A DNA stretch of 15,409 bases, from contig CAVXTT010000026.1 in NCBI GenBank assembly GCA_963764685.1, forward strand, positions 1 through 15,409. The letters run 5' to 3'. Below, piece by piece: positions 1 through 7,852 of this stretch. Both the position numbers and the translations under genes were made by a program. The notes under the pieces were generated by a model that worked only from the letters and a program-made list of their open reading frames with translations, did no database searches and was not told the DNA's origin. The DNA comes from CAVXTT01 sp963764685. Its GTDB lineage: Bacteria > Bacteroidota > Ignavibacteria > Ignavibacteriales > Ignavibacteriaceae. Each line of letters begins with the position of its first letter. The first letter of the stretch is position 1.

Positions 1-1849
1 CGTTAGAGATGATGCTCCATCCGGCAACGGTTGTATAATTATCAATTCCTTTTGTCTCTGCCAGGATCTTTTCAATTTTCCTGCAGACAACATCTGTTCT
101 CTGAAGCGAACTGGCATCCGGCAGCTGAACGTTTATAAGGAAATAACCATTATCCTCTTCAGGAACAAACCCGCCGGGCACCGTCTTAAACAGCAGCACA
201 GTGAGTACAAGAATGATCCCGATGAAAATAAGACTCCTGGAAACTTTTCTTACAAGAATAGATGTAAACGACAAATAGCTTCCGGTAAATTTGTCAAACT
301 TCTTATTGAACCAGTTATAGAATTTATCCAGGAAAGATTTCTGTTCGCTTTTAGGTTTTAATAATTTGGCTGCCAACGCGGGGCTAAGGGTAAGCGCATT
401 AAAGGCAGAAAAGAGTACTGATATAGCTATGGTTATAGCAAACTGCTGGTACAACATACCTGTAATGCCTCCCATAAAAGCTACAGGTACAAACACTGCA
501 GCAAGTATAAGTGCTATCGCCACAACCGGGCCAGATACCTCTTTCATTGCCTGAACGGTTGCTTCCTTAGGAGCCATTCCGTGTTCAATATGATGCATTA
601 CGGCTTCAACCACCACTATCGCATCATCAACAACAATTCCGATTGCGAGTACCATTCCCAGCAGGGATAATGTATTAATAGAGAAACCAAGCATCGGGAA
701 TACAATGAAAGTTGATATCAGCGAAACAGGAACAGTTAAAAGAGGGATAAGTGTGGCACGCCAGTTCTGAAGAAATATAAATACCACAATAATAACCAGT
801 GCAATTGCTTCGAAGAGTGTCTTAACAATCTCACTTATTCCCTCTTCGATGGGCAGTGTAGTATCAAGTGATATTTCGTGGATCATTCCCGGGGGGAAGT
901 TCTGCGATAGTTCGTGCATTGTCTCTTTAAGCTTTTCAGCAACTTCGATGGCATTTGACCCTGGAAGCTGATAAACTGCAATTACCGCAGCAGGTTTACC
1001 ATTGTTGCGGCCAACCATATTATAAAGAAGAGTTCCTAATTCAACCCTTGCAACGTCTTTCATACGCAGCTGTGAACCATCAGGATTTGTGCGGATGATT
1101 ATATCCCCGAACTCTTTCTCGTTAAGAAGCCTTCCCTGCGTTCTTACCGTATAAGTAAAATCTGTTCCCTCGGGTGCAGGAGGTCCGCCTATCTGCCCTG
1201 CAGGACTAATAACATTCTGATCTTGTATTGCTTTTACTATTTCGGGGATAGTGAGTCCCAGCCTTCCAAGCACATCAGGCTTTACCCAGATGCGCATCGC
1301 ATAATCACTGCCGCCGAAAAGCTTAACATCGCCTACGCCTGTTGTTCTGCTTAACCGGTCATTTATATTTATGGATGCATAATTACTAAGGAAGTTATTA
1401 TCGAATTGTCCTCCGGGAGATTTAAGGGTTATAAGGATTAAAGGGAATACGAGTGATTTTTTTACAGTCACTCCATAATTCTTAACCGAACCGGGAAGAA
1501 ATGCAGTAGCCTGGCTTACACGGTTCTGGGTAAGCACATTCGACATATCCAGATCGGACCCTACATCAAAGGATACCTGCAGTGTAAGTGTTCCGTCATT
1601 TGCATTTATCGATTTCATATAGATCATATTTTCGACACCGTTGATCTGCTGCTCAAGAGGTGTGGTAACCGACTGTTCAACATCAACTGCCGAAGCGCCG
1701 ATATATGTTGTGGTAACGTTTATCATCGGCGGTACAATGTCGGGGAATTGCGAGATCGGAAGACCCCGCATTACTATTATTCCGACAAGAACCATCACAA
1801 TGGAAATTACCATTGCAACGATCGGTCTGTTTATAAAAAAATTAGCCAT
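1..1849 (-). CDS. RND multidrug efflux pump, AcrB/HAE1 type (3' end outside window)
   Basis: This is the inner-membrane, proton-driven pump of a tripartite efflux system that exports drugs or other amphiphiles through an outer-membrane channel. My minus-strand translation from the ATG at 1849 gives 616 uninterrupted codons to the window edge, about 58% of the usual 1,030-1,050 residues. It opens MANFFINRPIVAMVISIV, the typical cytoplasmic cap and first transmembrane helix of HAE1 pumps. The porter segment follows (FPDIVPPMINVTTTY, GASAVDVEQSVTTPLEQQ). The TM4 proton-relay motif GIVVDDAIVVVE has its Asp pair at codons 408-409, equivalent to AcrB D407/D408. PVAFMGGITGMLYQQFA and then VPGGFVPEEDNGYF begin the second half. 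The start overlaps the adaptor stop by one base (TAATG), which implies translational coupling. The substrate cannot be told, and no outer-membrane factor gene is visible. Confidence 0.96.
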   Translation of the reverse strand, partial: MANFFINRPIVAMVISIVMVLVGIIVMRGLPISQFPDIVPPMINVTTTYIGASAVDVEQSVTTPLEQQINGVENMIYMKSINANDGTLTLQVSFDVGSDLDMSNVLTQNRVSQATAFLPGSVKNYGVTVKKSLVFPLILITLKSPGGQFDNNFLSNYASININDRLSRTTGVGDVKLFGGSDYAMRIWVKPDVLGRLGLTIPEIVKAIQDQNVISPAGQIGGPPAPEGTDFTYTVRTQGRLLNEKEFGDIIIRTNPDGSQLRMKDVARVELGTLLYNMVGRNNGKPAAVIAVYQLPGSNAIEVAEKLKETMHELSQNFPPGMIHEISLDTTLPIEEGISEIVKTLFEAIALVIIVVFIFLQNWRATLIPLLTVPVSLISTFIVFPMLGFSINTLSLLGMVLAIGIVVDDAIVVVEAVMHHIEHGMAPKEATVQAMKEVSGPVVAIALILAAVFVPVAFMGGITGMLYQQFAITIAISVLFSAFNALTLSPALAAKLLKPKSEQKSFLDKFYNWFNKKFDKFTGSYLSFTSILVRKVSRSLIFIGIILVLTVLLFKTVPGGFVPEEDNGYFLINVQLPDASSLQRTDVVCRKIEKILAETKGIDNYTTVAGWSIISN

Positions 1850-3012
1850 TATTTTTTTACCCCCTGATCCTCATTCAGAGATATCTCAACAGGATTAACG
1901 ACCATATCGGGCTTAACTTTTAACATTCCTTCAACAATTACTTTGTCTCCTTCTTTCAAACCCGACTCTACTACTGTATACTGACCAAAGGTTGAAGCCG
2001 TATTTATAATTCTGAGCTGTACTTTGTTATTCTCGTCAACGACAAATACCGTAAATTGTCCCTGAAGTTCAATTATCGCACGTGTAGGAATTACAAGTGC
2101 CCCTTTTCTTTCCTCAACAACTGTACGAACCTTGGCAAACTGTCCCGGTCTCAACATCTTTTCCTTATTGGGAAATGACGCTTCGATCTGAAGGGTACCT
2201 GTAGTAGGATCAATTTGTCTCTGGGCAAATATTACAGAACCCTTATGATTATATACGGAACCATCGGCAAGGATCATTTCAAATTCACGTTTCTTAACCG
2301 GTTTTAACTTGTCCAAATCCCCAAGCTGCTTTACCAGGTACAGGTATTGCTGCTCGGAAATTGAGAAACGGACATGGACAGAATCGATGCGGGATATTGT
2401 ATTAAGAATAACAGGGTTTGGAGGACGACCGACAAAGTCACCCACACGTGCTGCAGAAATACCTATTAGCCCGCTGATGGGTGCAGTAACATTTGCATAA
2501 CTTAGATTAACCTTCGCTATATTCAGGGAAGCCTGTGCCGCATCCAGTTCACTTTTTCTTGAATCATATTTAGAAATCGCAACTTCAAGATCCCGTTTAC
2601 TTACTGCTCCTGCCTTAGCCAGCGGGGTATAACGCTTTACATCCTCTTCAGCCTGAATTAAAAGCGTTCTGGAAGAAGCAACTTTGGCTTCAGCTTCAGC
2701 TACAGATTCTTTTAGCTCGGTAGGGTCAATTGTATAAAGCAGGGATCCTTGTGTTACTTCGCTTCCTTCTTTAAAATACATCCCCTCAAGCCATCCGTTT
2801 ACTCTTGCCCTGATCTCTATATCAACAGCTCCAATTGTTTGACCAACCCATTCGCGCGTAATCGGAACATCCTGAACTGCAACCTTTGCCACTTTCACTT
2901 CCAGAGGTTTCATAGCTACTTGTTCTTCCTTGCATGCCTGAATAAGGAAAGGCAGCGCCATTCCTAAAAGCAGCAAAGTAAAAACATCTGATTTCTTTTT
3001 CAGATTTAACAT
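1849..3012 (-). CDS. RND efflux periplasmic adaptor (membrane fusion protein), lipoprotein
   Basis: This is the AcrA/MexA-type adaptor that links the inner-membrane pump to an outer-membrane channel. The 387 residues start with a lipoprotein signal peptide: KKK, then a hydrophobic stretch, then LIQAC with Cys27 as the lipidation site. Domains in order are a beta-barrel/lipoyl half around residues 35-100 (REWVGQTIGAVDIEIRARVNG, FKEGSEVTQGSLLYTIDP) and a coiled-coil alpha-hairpin around 100-170 rich in Ala, Glu and Lys. The second lipoyl half follows (SYANVTAPISGLIG), then the beta-barrel and membrane-proximal domain (LRPGQFAKV, GLKEGDKVIVEGMLKVKPDM). The start is backed by AAAGGAG at 3020-3026, seven bases upstream. 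It is the promoter-proximal gene of the operon. Lys-Glu-Glu after Cys27 is unusual for an inner-membrane-retained lipoprotein and recalls surface-export signals of Bacteroidota, but adaptor function does not need surface display. Confidence 0.96.
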   Translation of the reverse strand: MLNLKKKSDVFTLLLLGMALPFLIQACKEEQVAMKPLEVKVAKVAVQDVPITREWVGQTIGAVDIEIRARVNGWLEGMYFKEGSEVTQGSLLYTIDPTELKESVAEAEAKVASSRTLLIQAEEDVKRYTPLAKAGAVSKRDLEVAISKYDSRKSELDAAQASLNIAKVNLSYANVTAPISGLIGISAARVGDFVGRPPNPVILNTISRIDSVHVRFSISEQQYLYLVKQLGDLDKLKPVKKREFEMILADGSVYNHKGSVIFAQRQIDPTTGTLQIEASFPNKEKMLRPGQFAKVRTVVEERKGALVIPTRAIIELQGQFTVFVVDENNKVQLRIINTASTFGQYTVVESGLKEGDKVIVEGMLKVKPDMVVNPVEISLNEDQGVKK

Positions 3013-3201
3013 TTTATAACTCCTTTGATATAAACGGGATATTTTTTTCTACAGGTAATTTTTGTTTCTAATTTGATCTAATGCAAGCTTTCAATAGTTT
3101 TTCAGCTGTTTAGGAAGATTACGGATGTAATGTATCCTTTCATTAATCCCTAATTGCAGACAACTATGCTGCCAATCACAAAAATGCTTAATAGGGTTGA
3201 T

Positions 3202-3237
3202 CAAAGTTATTTAATTTAACATAATTCCCACAAAAAA
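3202..3237 (-). promoter_or_regulatory. Candidate Bacteroidota-type promoter of the efflux operon
   Basis: Read on the minus strand there is TTTTTTG (3237-3231), 21 bases, then TAACTTTG (3209-3202). This fits the -33 TTTG / -7 TAnnTTTG pattern of the Bacteroidota primary sigma factor. It lies about 190 bases before the adaptor ATG and would give a long leader. The match is by eye and such motifs arise often in AT-rich DNA. Confidence 0.35.
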
Positions 3238-3354
3238 GCGTTATATACAATGAAATTCATTAAATATAATGCAATATTCCTCAGCAGTGGTTTTAATTAA
3301 TGGCAGGCTGTAATTAGGTTATATTCACAAGAACTATAACCTGATATGGATAAC

Positions 3355-3474
3355 TTAGAAGACCAGCCGATAATTTCTTATATCTTTCTTTACTATTTCG
3401 AGACTATTGTTTATTGCCCCTGTAATGCGCGGATATCTTTCAAACAGAATTCGGCCGATTATTTCACTTTTTGG
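3355..3474 (-). pseudogene. Possible transposase relic (ISL3/ISAon1-like), very uncertain
   Basis: A 39-codon open stretch reads PKSEIIGRILFERYPRI and continues TGAINNSLEIVKKD before TAA at 3355-3357. The pattern of a hydrophobic residue, LFERYP, a short spacer and an A..LSLEI-like helix recalls a segment of ISL3-family transposases of Bacteroidota, recognised from memory. It lacks a start codon and a catalytic core. It abuts the 11-bp repeat array at 3473-3516, which would suit an old insertion scar. It could equally be chance coding potential. Confidence 0.2.
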
Positions 3475-3516
3475 CCGGGCATAGGCCGGGCATAGGCTGG
3501 GAGCTGGCCGGGCATT
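3473..3516. repeat. 11-bp tandem repeat, four units (GGCCGGGCATA)
   Basis: The units are 3473-3483 and 3484-3494 (identical), 3495-3505 (diverged, five changes) and 3506-3516 (one change). The block is strikingly GC-rich inside an AT-rich spacer. The period is 11 bases, near one helical turn. A near-palindrome, TCGGCCGA, lies just to the left at 3451-3458. No function is evident. Confidence 0.85.
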
Positions 3517-3650
3517 AAGAATTAAATAATTAATCTATCTGGAATAAAATAGTATTATTGTTTATAAAAATTTGCATCAGTTTCTTAAACGACGATATGA
3601 TATAAAGAGAGGATTATCCGGATTTTCAGATAAAATTTAATAGCAAAAAA

Positions 3651-4781
3651 CTAAATCACTTTTTTAATATCTTCAATCAAATCTTCAATATCTTCAATTC
3701 CTACTGAAAATCTGATCAAACTTTCCGTTAACCCGAATTTTTCTTTTTCCTCTTTAGGAACGGAGCCGTGTGTCATGCTTGAAGGATGGCTGATCAGGCT
3801 CTCTACGCCCCCAAGACTTTCACCAAGAGTAAAGACTTTTACATTCTTCAAAATTCGTCTAACAATTTCAATGTCTCCGAAATCAGCCGAGATCATTCCG
3901 CCGAATCCTCTCATCTGCTTTTTTGCCAGCTCGTGCTGCGGATGATCGGGAAGCCCGGGATAGTAAACTTTTTTTGCTACGCCGCTCCCTTTAAGCCAGG
4001 CGGCAAACTCCATTGCATTTGTATTATGACGTTCCATTCGTACGGCAAGTGTTTTTGTGGAACGTAATATCAGCCAGCAATCGAACGGCGAAGGGACAGC
4101 ACCAATTGCATTCTGAATATATCTCAATCTTTCGTGGATCTTTTCACTGCTGGTTAATAGTATCCCCCCGATTACATCGCTGTGACCGTTTATATATTTT
4201 GTCTGGCTGTGCAGTACTATATCGCAGCCGAGTACAAGAGGGTTCTGAAAGTAGGGACTCATAAATGTATTATCGCATACGGAGATCAGATTGTGCTTTC
4301 TGCAGATTGCTGCAACAGCTTTTATATCGGTTATATTCAGCATAGGATTGGTTGGAGTTTCAATCATTACCATCCTGGTTTCAGGTCTTATTGCAGCTTC
4401 AATGTTAGCAGTCTTTACAGTATCCACCCAGGAAAAATTTAATCCATAATCCTTCATTATAAGCTCAAATAATCTGTAAGTACCGCCGTAAACATTATTT
4501 GAAACAATAATATGATCGCCGGCTTTTACCAGACTCATTAAAGCGTGTGTTGCAGAAAGTCCCGAACTGAAAGCTATACCGTACTTCCCTTTCTCAAGTG
4601 CAGCGATGTTTGCTTCAAGGGCAGCCCTGGTAAAGTTATGAGTCCTGCCGTATTCATAGCCCTTATTCTTTCCAAGCTCCTCCTGGGCATATGTGGAAGT
4701 CTGATAGATCGGCGTTATTACTGCTCCGGTTACGGGATCAGGAATTTGTCCTGCGTGAATGGCATCTGTTGAAAAACCCAT
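3651..4781 (-). CDS. Cystathionine gamma-lyase / gamma-synthase (Cys/Met metabolism PLP enzyme)
   Basis: This is a fold-type I PLP enzyme of the trans-sulfuration family and acts in the cytoplasm. The 376 residues match the family's usual 375-400. Visible landmarks are YEYGRTHNFTRAALE (Tyr44 and Arg46, PLP phosphate contacts from the neighbouring subunit), SSGLSA (72-77), ETPTNP (141-146), CDNTF with Asp170 that holds the pyridine nitrogen, and SQTKY with Lys195 as the Schiff-base lysine. The C-terminal SLGGVESLISHPSSMTH is the conserved substrate-carboxylate region. SQTKY replaces the common SATKY. It sits 60 bp downstream of the cystathionine beta-synthase gene on the same strand, with its own AGGAG at 4788-4792. 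That pairing suggests gamma-lyase activity, making cysteine from cystathionine in reverse transsulfuration. Motifs alone do not separate lyase (CGL) from synthase (MetB). Confidence 0.95.
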   Translation of the reverse strand: MGFSTDAIHAGQIPDPVTGAVITPIYQTSTYAQEELGKNKGYEYGRTHNFTRAALEANIAALEKGKYGIAFSSGLSATHALMSLVKAGDHIIVSNNVYGGTYRLFELIMKDYGLNFSWVDTVKTANIEAAIRPETRMVMIETPTNPMLNITDIKAVAAICRKHNLISVCDNTFMSPYFQNPLVLGCDIVLHSQTKYINGHSDVIGGILLTSSEKIHERLRYIQNAIGAVPSPFDCWLILRSTKTLAVRMERHNTNAMEFAAWLKGSGVAKKVYYPGLPDHPQHELAKKQMRGFGGMISADFGDIEIVRRILKNVKVFTLGESLGGVESLISHPSSMTHGSVPKEEKEKFGLTESLIRFSVGIEDIEDLIEDIKKVI

Positions 4782-4841
4782 TTTGAACTCCTGTTTATTT
4801 ATTCAAAAAAATTAATGATAACCCGCCTGAAATAAACTGCT

Positions 4842-6203
4842 TCAGGTGGAATGTTCGAGTATATCGAAACGTGTTATGATATCGATGATTCGTCCATATT
4901 CGGTAACAAGAACAGCCGGCGAATCGCTTAAAAATCTTTTTACAACATTCAGTTCTGTTCTTTCGTCAAGTGCAGGGAAACTGGGACCCATAATCTTCTC
5001 AACCCTCTCATCCATTAGTGAAGGATCCTGCAGCAGACTTGCCATTAGTCTGGCTTCCCTAAGACTTCCAACTGCTTCACCATTATCTATTACGGGTATC
5101 TGGGAATAACCCTGAGTATTAATCACCTCGTATGCTGTCCTGACGAGATCCTGCGAGCGCACAAAAATAAGATCCTTTGGTTTTCCGTTCTTCTTCGCCT
5201 CCGAAATATCCTGCAGTGTTCTTAATTCAACAGGCATAAGACGTTTTTCCCTCAGCCATTCTTCACTGTGAAACTTGGTTAGATATCTTTCCCCCGTATC
5301 GCATACTATAAAAACAATGACTGCGTTTTCATTCAGCTCCTTAGCAATCTGCATTACACCGCCTAAGATAGTGCCGGTGCTGCCTCCGCAGAATATTCCC
5401 TCTTCCTTTGTAAGAAGACGTGCATATTGAAAGCTGTCCCTGTCGGATATATTTAATATTTTATCGATGTACTGAAAGTGAACATTAGCAGGAAGACAGT
5501 CCTGTCCTATGCCTTCTACCAGGTATGGAATTCCCTCGGCAACCATTCCGGTTTCCTTAAATTCCTTAAATATAGATCCTTCAGGATCTGCTCCTATGAT
5601 CCGGATATCTTTGTTTTTTTCTTTGAGGAATCTGCCTACACCGCTTATTGTCCCTCCGGTTCCGATTCCCGAAACAAAGTGGGTTATTTTTCCATCTGTA
5701 TCATTCCAGATCTCGGGACCGGTAGTTTGATAGTGTGCTTCAGGATTTGCGGGGTTGGAATACTGGTACATAAATATTGAATTAGGAGTATCCTGGGAGA
5801 TTTGTCTTGCAACGTTCACATAATAATCCTTGCTGTCGTGCTTTACTGCATTTGAAACAACGAGAACATCGGCGCCAAGCGCTTTAAGGTAATTTATTTT
5901 CTCAGAGCTCACCTTATCGGTCACAACAAAAACTGATTGATATCCTTTAACTGCACAGGCAAGCGCTAAACCGATGCCTGTATTTCCGCTTGTCGCTTCG
6001 ATGATAGTTCCTCCCGGTTTTATATCCCCGTTCTTTTCTGCTGCACTCAGCATTGCGATGCCTATGCGGTCCTTTACGCTGCCGCCGGGGTTATTCGATT
6101 CCAGCTTTGCAAATATCTGCGGCTTTAATCCTTTGTTTATTTTGTTTAACCTTATTAAAGGGGTATTGCCGACAGCATCTATGATATCTGTCCTGAATTT
6201 CAT
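4842..6203 (-). CDS. cbs: Cystathionine beta-synthase with C-terminal CBS-domain pair
   Basis: This PLP enzyme condenses homocysteine with serine (or O-acetylserine) to cystathionine, the first step of reverse transsulfuration. The fold-type II core spans about residues 1-320: GNTPLIRL, NPGGSVKDR with Lys44 as the PLP lysine, EATSGNTGIGLA, the phosphate loop SGIGTGGTISG, and CGGSTGT. The segment VEGIGQDCLP resembles VEGIGYDFIP of eukaryotic CBS and favours CBS over plain cysteine synthase (CysK/CysM). Residues of about 335-453 form two CBS motifs (VINTQGYSQIPVIDNGEAVG; FLSDSPAVLVTEYGRIIDIITRFDIL), a regulatory module that binds adenosyl ligands in relatives. No N-terminal heme domain is present. 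The length of 453 fits this architecture. CAGGAAG at 6208-6214 lies four bases before the ATG. It is the first gene of the two-gene operon with the gamma-lyase/synthase. Confidence 0.95.
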   Translation of the reverse strand: MKFRTDIIDAVGNTPLIRLNKINKGLKPQIFAKLESNNPGGSVKDRIGIAMLSAAEKNGDIKPGGTIIEATSGNTGIGLALACAVKGYQSVFVVTDKVSSEKINYLKALGADVLVVSNAVKHDSKDYYVNVARQISQDTPNSIFMYQYSNPANPEAHYQTTGPEIWNDTDGKITHFVSGIGTGGTISGVGRFLKEKNKDIRIIGADPEGSIFKEFKETGMVAEGIPYLVEGIGQDCLPANVHFQYIDKILNISDRDSFQYARLLTKEEGIFCGGSTGTILGGVMQIAKELNENAVIVFIVCDTGERYLTKFHSEEWLREKRLMPVELRTLQDISEAKKNGKPKDLIFVRSQDLVRTAYEVINTQGYSQIPVIDNGEAVGSLREARLMASLLQDPSLMDERVEKIMGPSFPALDERTELNVVKRFLSDSPAVLVTEYGRIIDIITRFDILEHST

Positions 6204-6230
6204 AAAGCTTCCTGAAAAATAATATTATTT

Positions 6231-6248
6231 AGCGGACCCTGATCCGTT
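6231..6248 (-). terminator. Weak terminator candidate after fmt
   Basis: AGCGGA and TCCGTT pair with one G-T wobble around a six-base loop (6 bp). On the minus strand a T-rich run follows (TAAATAATATTATTTTT). It lies 58 bases past the fmt stop and before the cbs ribosome-binding site. The stem is short, so read-through into cbs is plausible. Confidence 0.35.
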
Positions 6249-6305
6249 AAAGTGAAGAATTGGTACTGAAGAATGAAGAGATCTTACCTTATCCGGTAAT
6301 ATAAG

Positions 6306-7211
6306 TTATATCTGAGAAAAATTAAAACCACGAAGAAATTCAGGTGTTCCCATTCTCTTTTTCCCTTCAAGCTGAAGTTCTAAAATCTGCAGGGAATAGG
6401 AACCGCAGCCGATTATGAGCTCCCCGTTATTGGTAACAATATGCCCCTGGGGGTATATATTATTAACAGGCTGAGATTGATATACTTTAATGATCTTTCC
6501 TGAATGGATGAAATACGCACCGGGATAAGGAGATAACCCTCTTACGAGATTGTGGATTTCAACGGCAGACTTACTCCAGTCAATAAGTCCTGTTTCTTTA
6601 GTGATCTTTGGAGCCGGTGTTGCTTTTGAAGCATCCTGGTATTGCAGTTCATAATTACCGGCATCTATTTTTTCAATTGTGCGGATAACCAGGTCTGCAC
6701 CAAGTGAGCTTAGTTTATCGTGGAGCGTTCCGAAATTGTCTTCTTCATCTATCGGAAGTTTTTCCTGTAAATAGATATTCCCGGTATCAACTTTCTCCTC
6801 TATCTTGAATGTGGTCAACCCTGTTTCTCTCTCCCCGTTTATTATTGCCCATTGAATAGGTGCCGCTCCCCTGTATTTGGGAAGTAAAGATGCGTGAAGA
6901 TTAAATGAGCCGTACCGAGGAATAGTAAATATCTCAGGAGGAAGAATTCTGAATGCCACTACCACATACAGATCAGCATTTAAGGATCTGAGTGAATCAA
7001 TAAATGCAGGGTCTTTAAGTTTAACAGGCTGAAGGATATGAAGATTATTTTTTAATGCGAATTCTTTAACAGTAGTAAATGTGACCTGTTGTCCCCTGCC
7101 TCTTTCTTTATCAGGGGCAGTAACTACTGCGGAAATTGTATGTCTGCTTTTAAGGATGGCATTTAGTGAGGGGATGGCAAAATCGGGCGTCCCCATAAAG
7201 ACAATATTCAT
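6306..7211 (-). CDS. fmt: Methionyl-tRNA formyltransferase
   Basis: The enzyme transfers a formyl group from 10-formyltetrahydrofolate to the methionine on initiator tRNA. The 301 residues begin MNIVFMGTPDFAIPSL, the family's hallmark N-terminus. The catalytic triad is visible: Asn104 and His106 in FNLHASLLPKYRGAAPIQW (the SLLPxYRGxAPIxW signature) and Asp142 in KVDTGNIY. The C-terminal OB-like domain that grips tRNA starts near residue 205 (ITKETGLIDWSKSAVEIHNLVRGLSPYPGAY). The length is slightly below the 310-315 of E. coli Fmt. The start lies five bases after the def stop, with no clear Shine-Dalgarno site in between, so translation is probably coupled to def. The def-fmt order is common in bacteria. 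Confidence 0.97.
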   Translation of the reverse strand: MNIVFMGTPDFAIPSLNAILKSRHTISAVVTAPDKERGRGQQVTFTTVKEFALKNNLHILQPVKLKDPAFIDSLRSLNADLYVVVAFRILPPEIFTIPRYGSFNLHASLLPKYRGAAPIQWAIINGERETGLTTFKIEEKVDTGNIYLQEKLPIDEEDNFGTLHDKLSSLGADLVIRTIEKIDAGNYELQYQDASKATPAPKITKETGLIDWSKSAVEIHNLVRGLSPYPGAYFIHSGKIIKVYQSQPVNNIYPQGHIVTNNGELIIGCGSYSLQILELQLEGKKRMGTPEFLRGFNFSQI

Positions 7212-7216
7212 CTGTG

Positions 7217-7777
7217 TTACTGCATTGCCGCCTGTTTTTGGGTAACAGGGTAATCAACTTCGATATCACGGGCTTTGATCCTTGCAAGTGCATTCTTGAA
7301 ATTTTTTCTCTCATCATCGGAAAGTCTGTCGATGAGAAGTACTCCTTTAAGGTGATCATATTCGTGCTGCATTACCCTGGCAAGAAGATCTTCGGCTTCT
7401 ATTTGATGCTCTGCCATCTCTGTATCGAAATAAGTTATTACGATTCTTTCAGATCTTTCAATTTCTGCTCTTAAATTGGGCAGACTCAGACACCCCTCTT
7501 CTGCTATATTTGTTTCTTTTGAGCGCCTGGTGATCTTAGGATTTATAAGCACCATCGGTTTAATATCTTCCAAACCTTCTACAGGAGAAACATCGATCGT
7601 TATTATTGATTTATCCGAGCCTACCTGGTTAGCTGCAAGTCCAATACCATTGGCATTTCTCATCGTATCAAACATATCCTTAATAAGAGTTATAACATCA
7701 TCGTTGATTTCAGTAACCTTTTTAGTCTTTTTTCTTAATATTTCATCACCGTAAACTGTGACCGGGCGAAGACCCAT
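7217..7777 (-). CDS. def: Peptide deformylase
   Basis: This metalloenzyme removes the N-formyl group from nascent proteins. All three family motifs are present: GIGLAANQ (residues 44-51), EGCLS with the metal-ligand Cys96, and HEYDH with ligands His138 and His142 and the catalytic Glu139. I chose the ATG at 7777, giving 186 residues (MGLRPVTVYGDEILRK). AAAAGG lies seven bases upstream of it, and the protein then starts where other deformylases start. An in-frame ATG at 7807 would add a lysine-rich MKLKKQKGNR but has no ribosome-binding site. The gene is followed after five bases by fmt, which acts on the opposite side of the same formyl cycle. Confidence 0.96.
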   Translation of the reverse strand: MGLRPVTVYGDEILRKKTKKVTEINDDVITLIKDMFDTMRNANGIGLAANQVGSDKSIITIDVSPVEGLEDIKPMVLINPKITRRSKETNIAEEGCLSLPNLRAEIERSERIVITYFDTEMAEHQIEAEDLLARVMQHEYDHLKGVLLIDRLSDDERKNFKNALARIKARDIEVDYPVTQKQAAMQ

Positions 7778-7784
7778 CCTATTT

Positions 7785-7790
7785 CCTTTT
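7785..7790 (-). promoter_or_regulatory. Ribosome-binding site deciding the def start
   Basis: AAAAGG ends seven bases before the ATG at 7777 and favours that start over the in-frame ATG thirty bases further upstream at 7807. The upstream ATG is preceded only by a T-rich sequence. Confidence 0.7.
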
Positions 7791-7852
7791 TGTTTTTTCA
7801 ATTTCATTAAAAATAACTATATCCAAACCGATAAGAAAGTTAAGATTTTTGC

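Larger units (their letters stand above)
3013..3650. other. Gene-free region between the efflux and transsulfuration operons
   Basis: I see no convincing intact gene in these 638 bases on either strand. The stretch is AT-rich except for a GC-rich tandem repeat at 3473-3516. It holds the candidate promoter at 3202-3237 and a 39-codon open stretch at 3355-3474 that may be a transposase relic. No regulator gene (TetR or MarR type) precedes the efflux operon. No clear hairpin terminator follows the transsulfuration operon, which ends at 3651. Confidence 0.6.

Noticed and set aside
1641..1898. Plus-strand open frame over the start of the RND pump
   Set aside because: It is antisense to two clearly recognised genes with conserved motifs.
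7150..7359. A 69-codon minus-strand open frame across the def-fmt junction
   Set aside because: It overlaps two well-supported genes in another frame, and its composition is that of a shadow frame.
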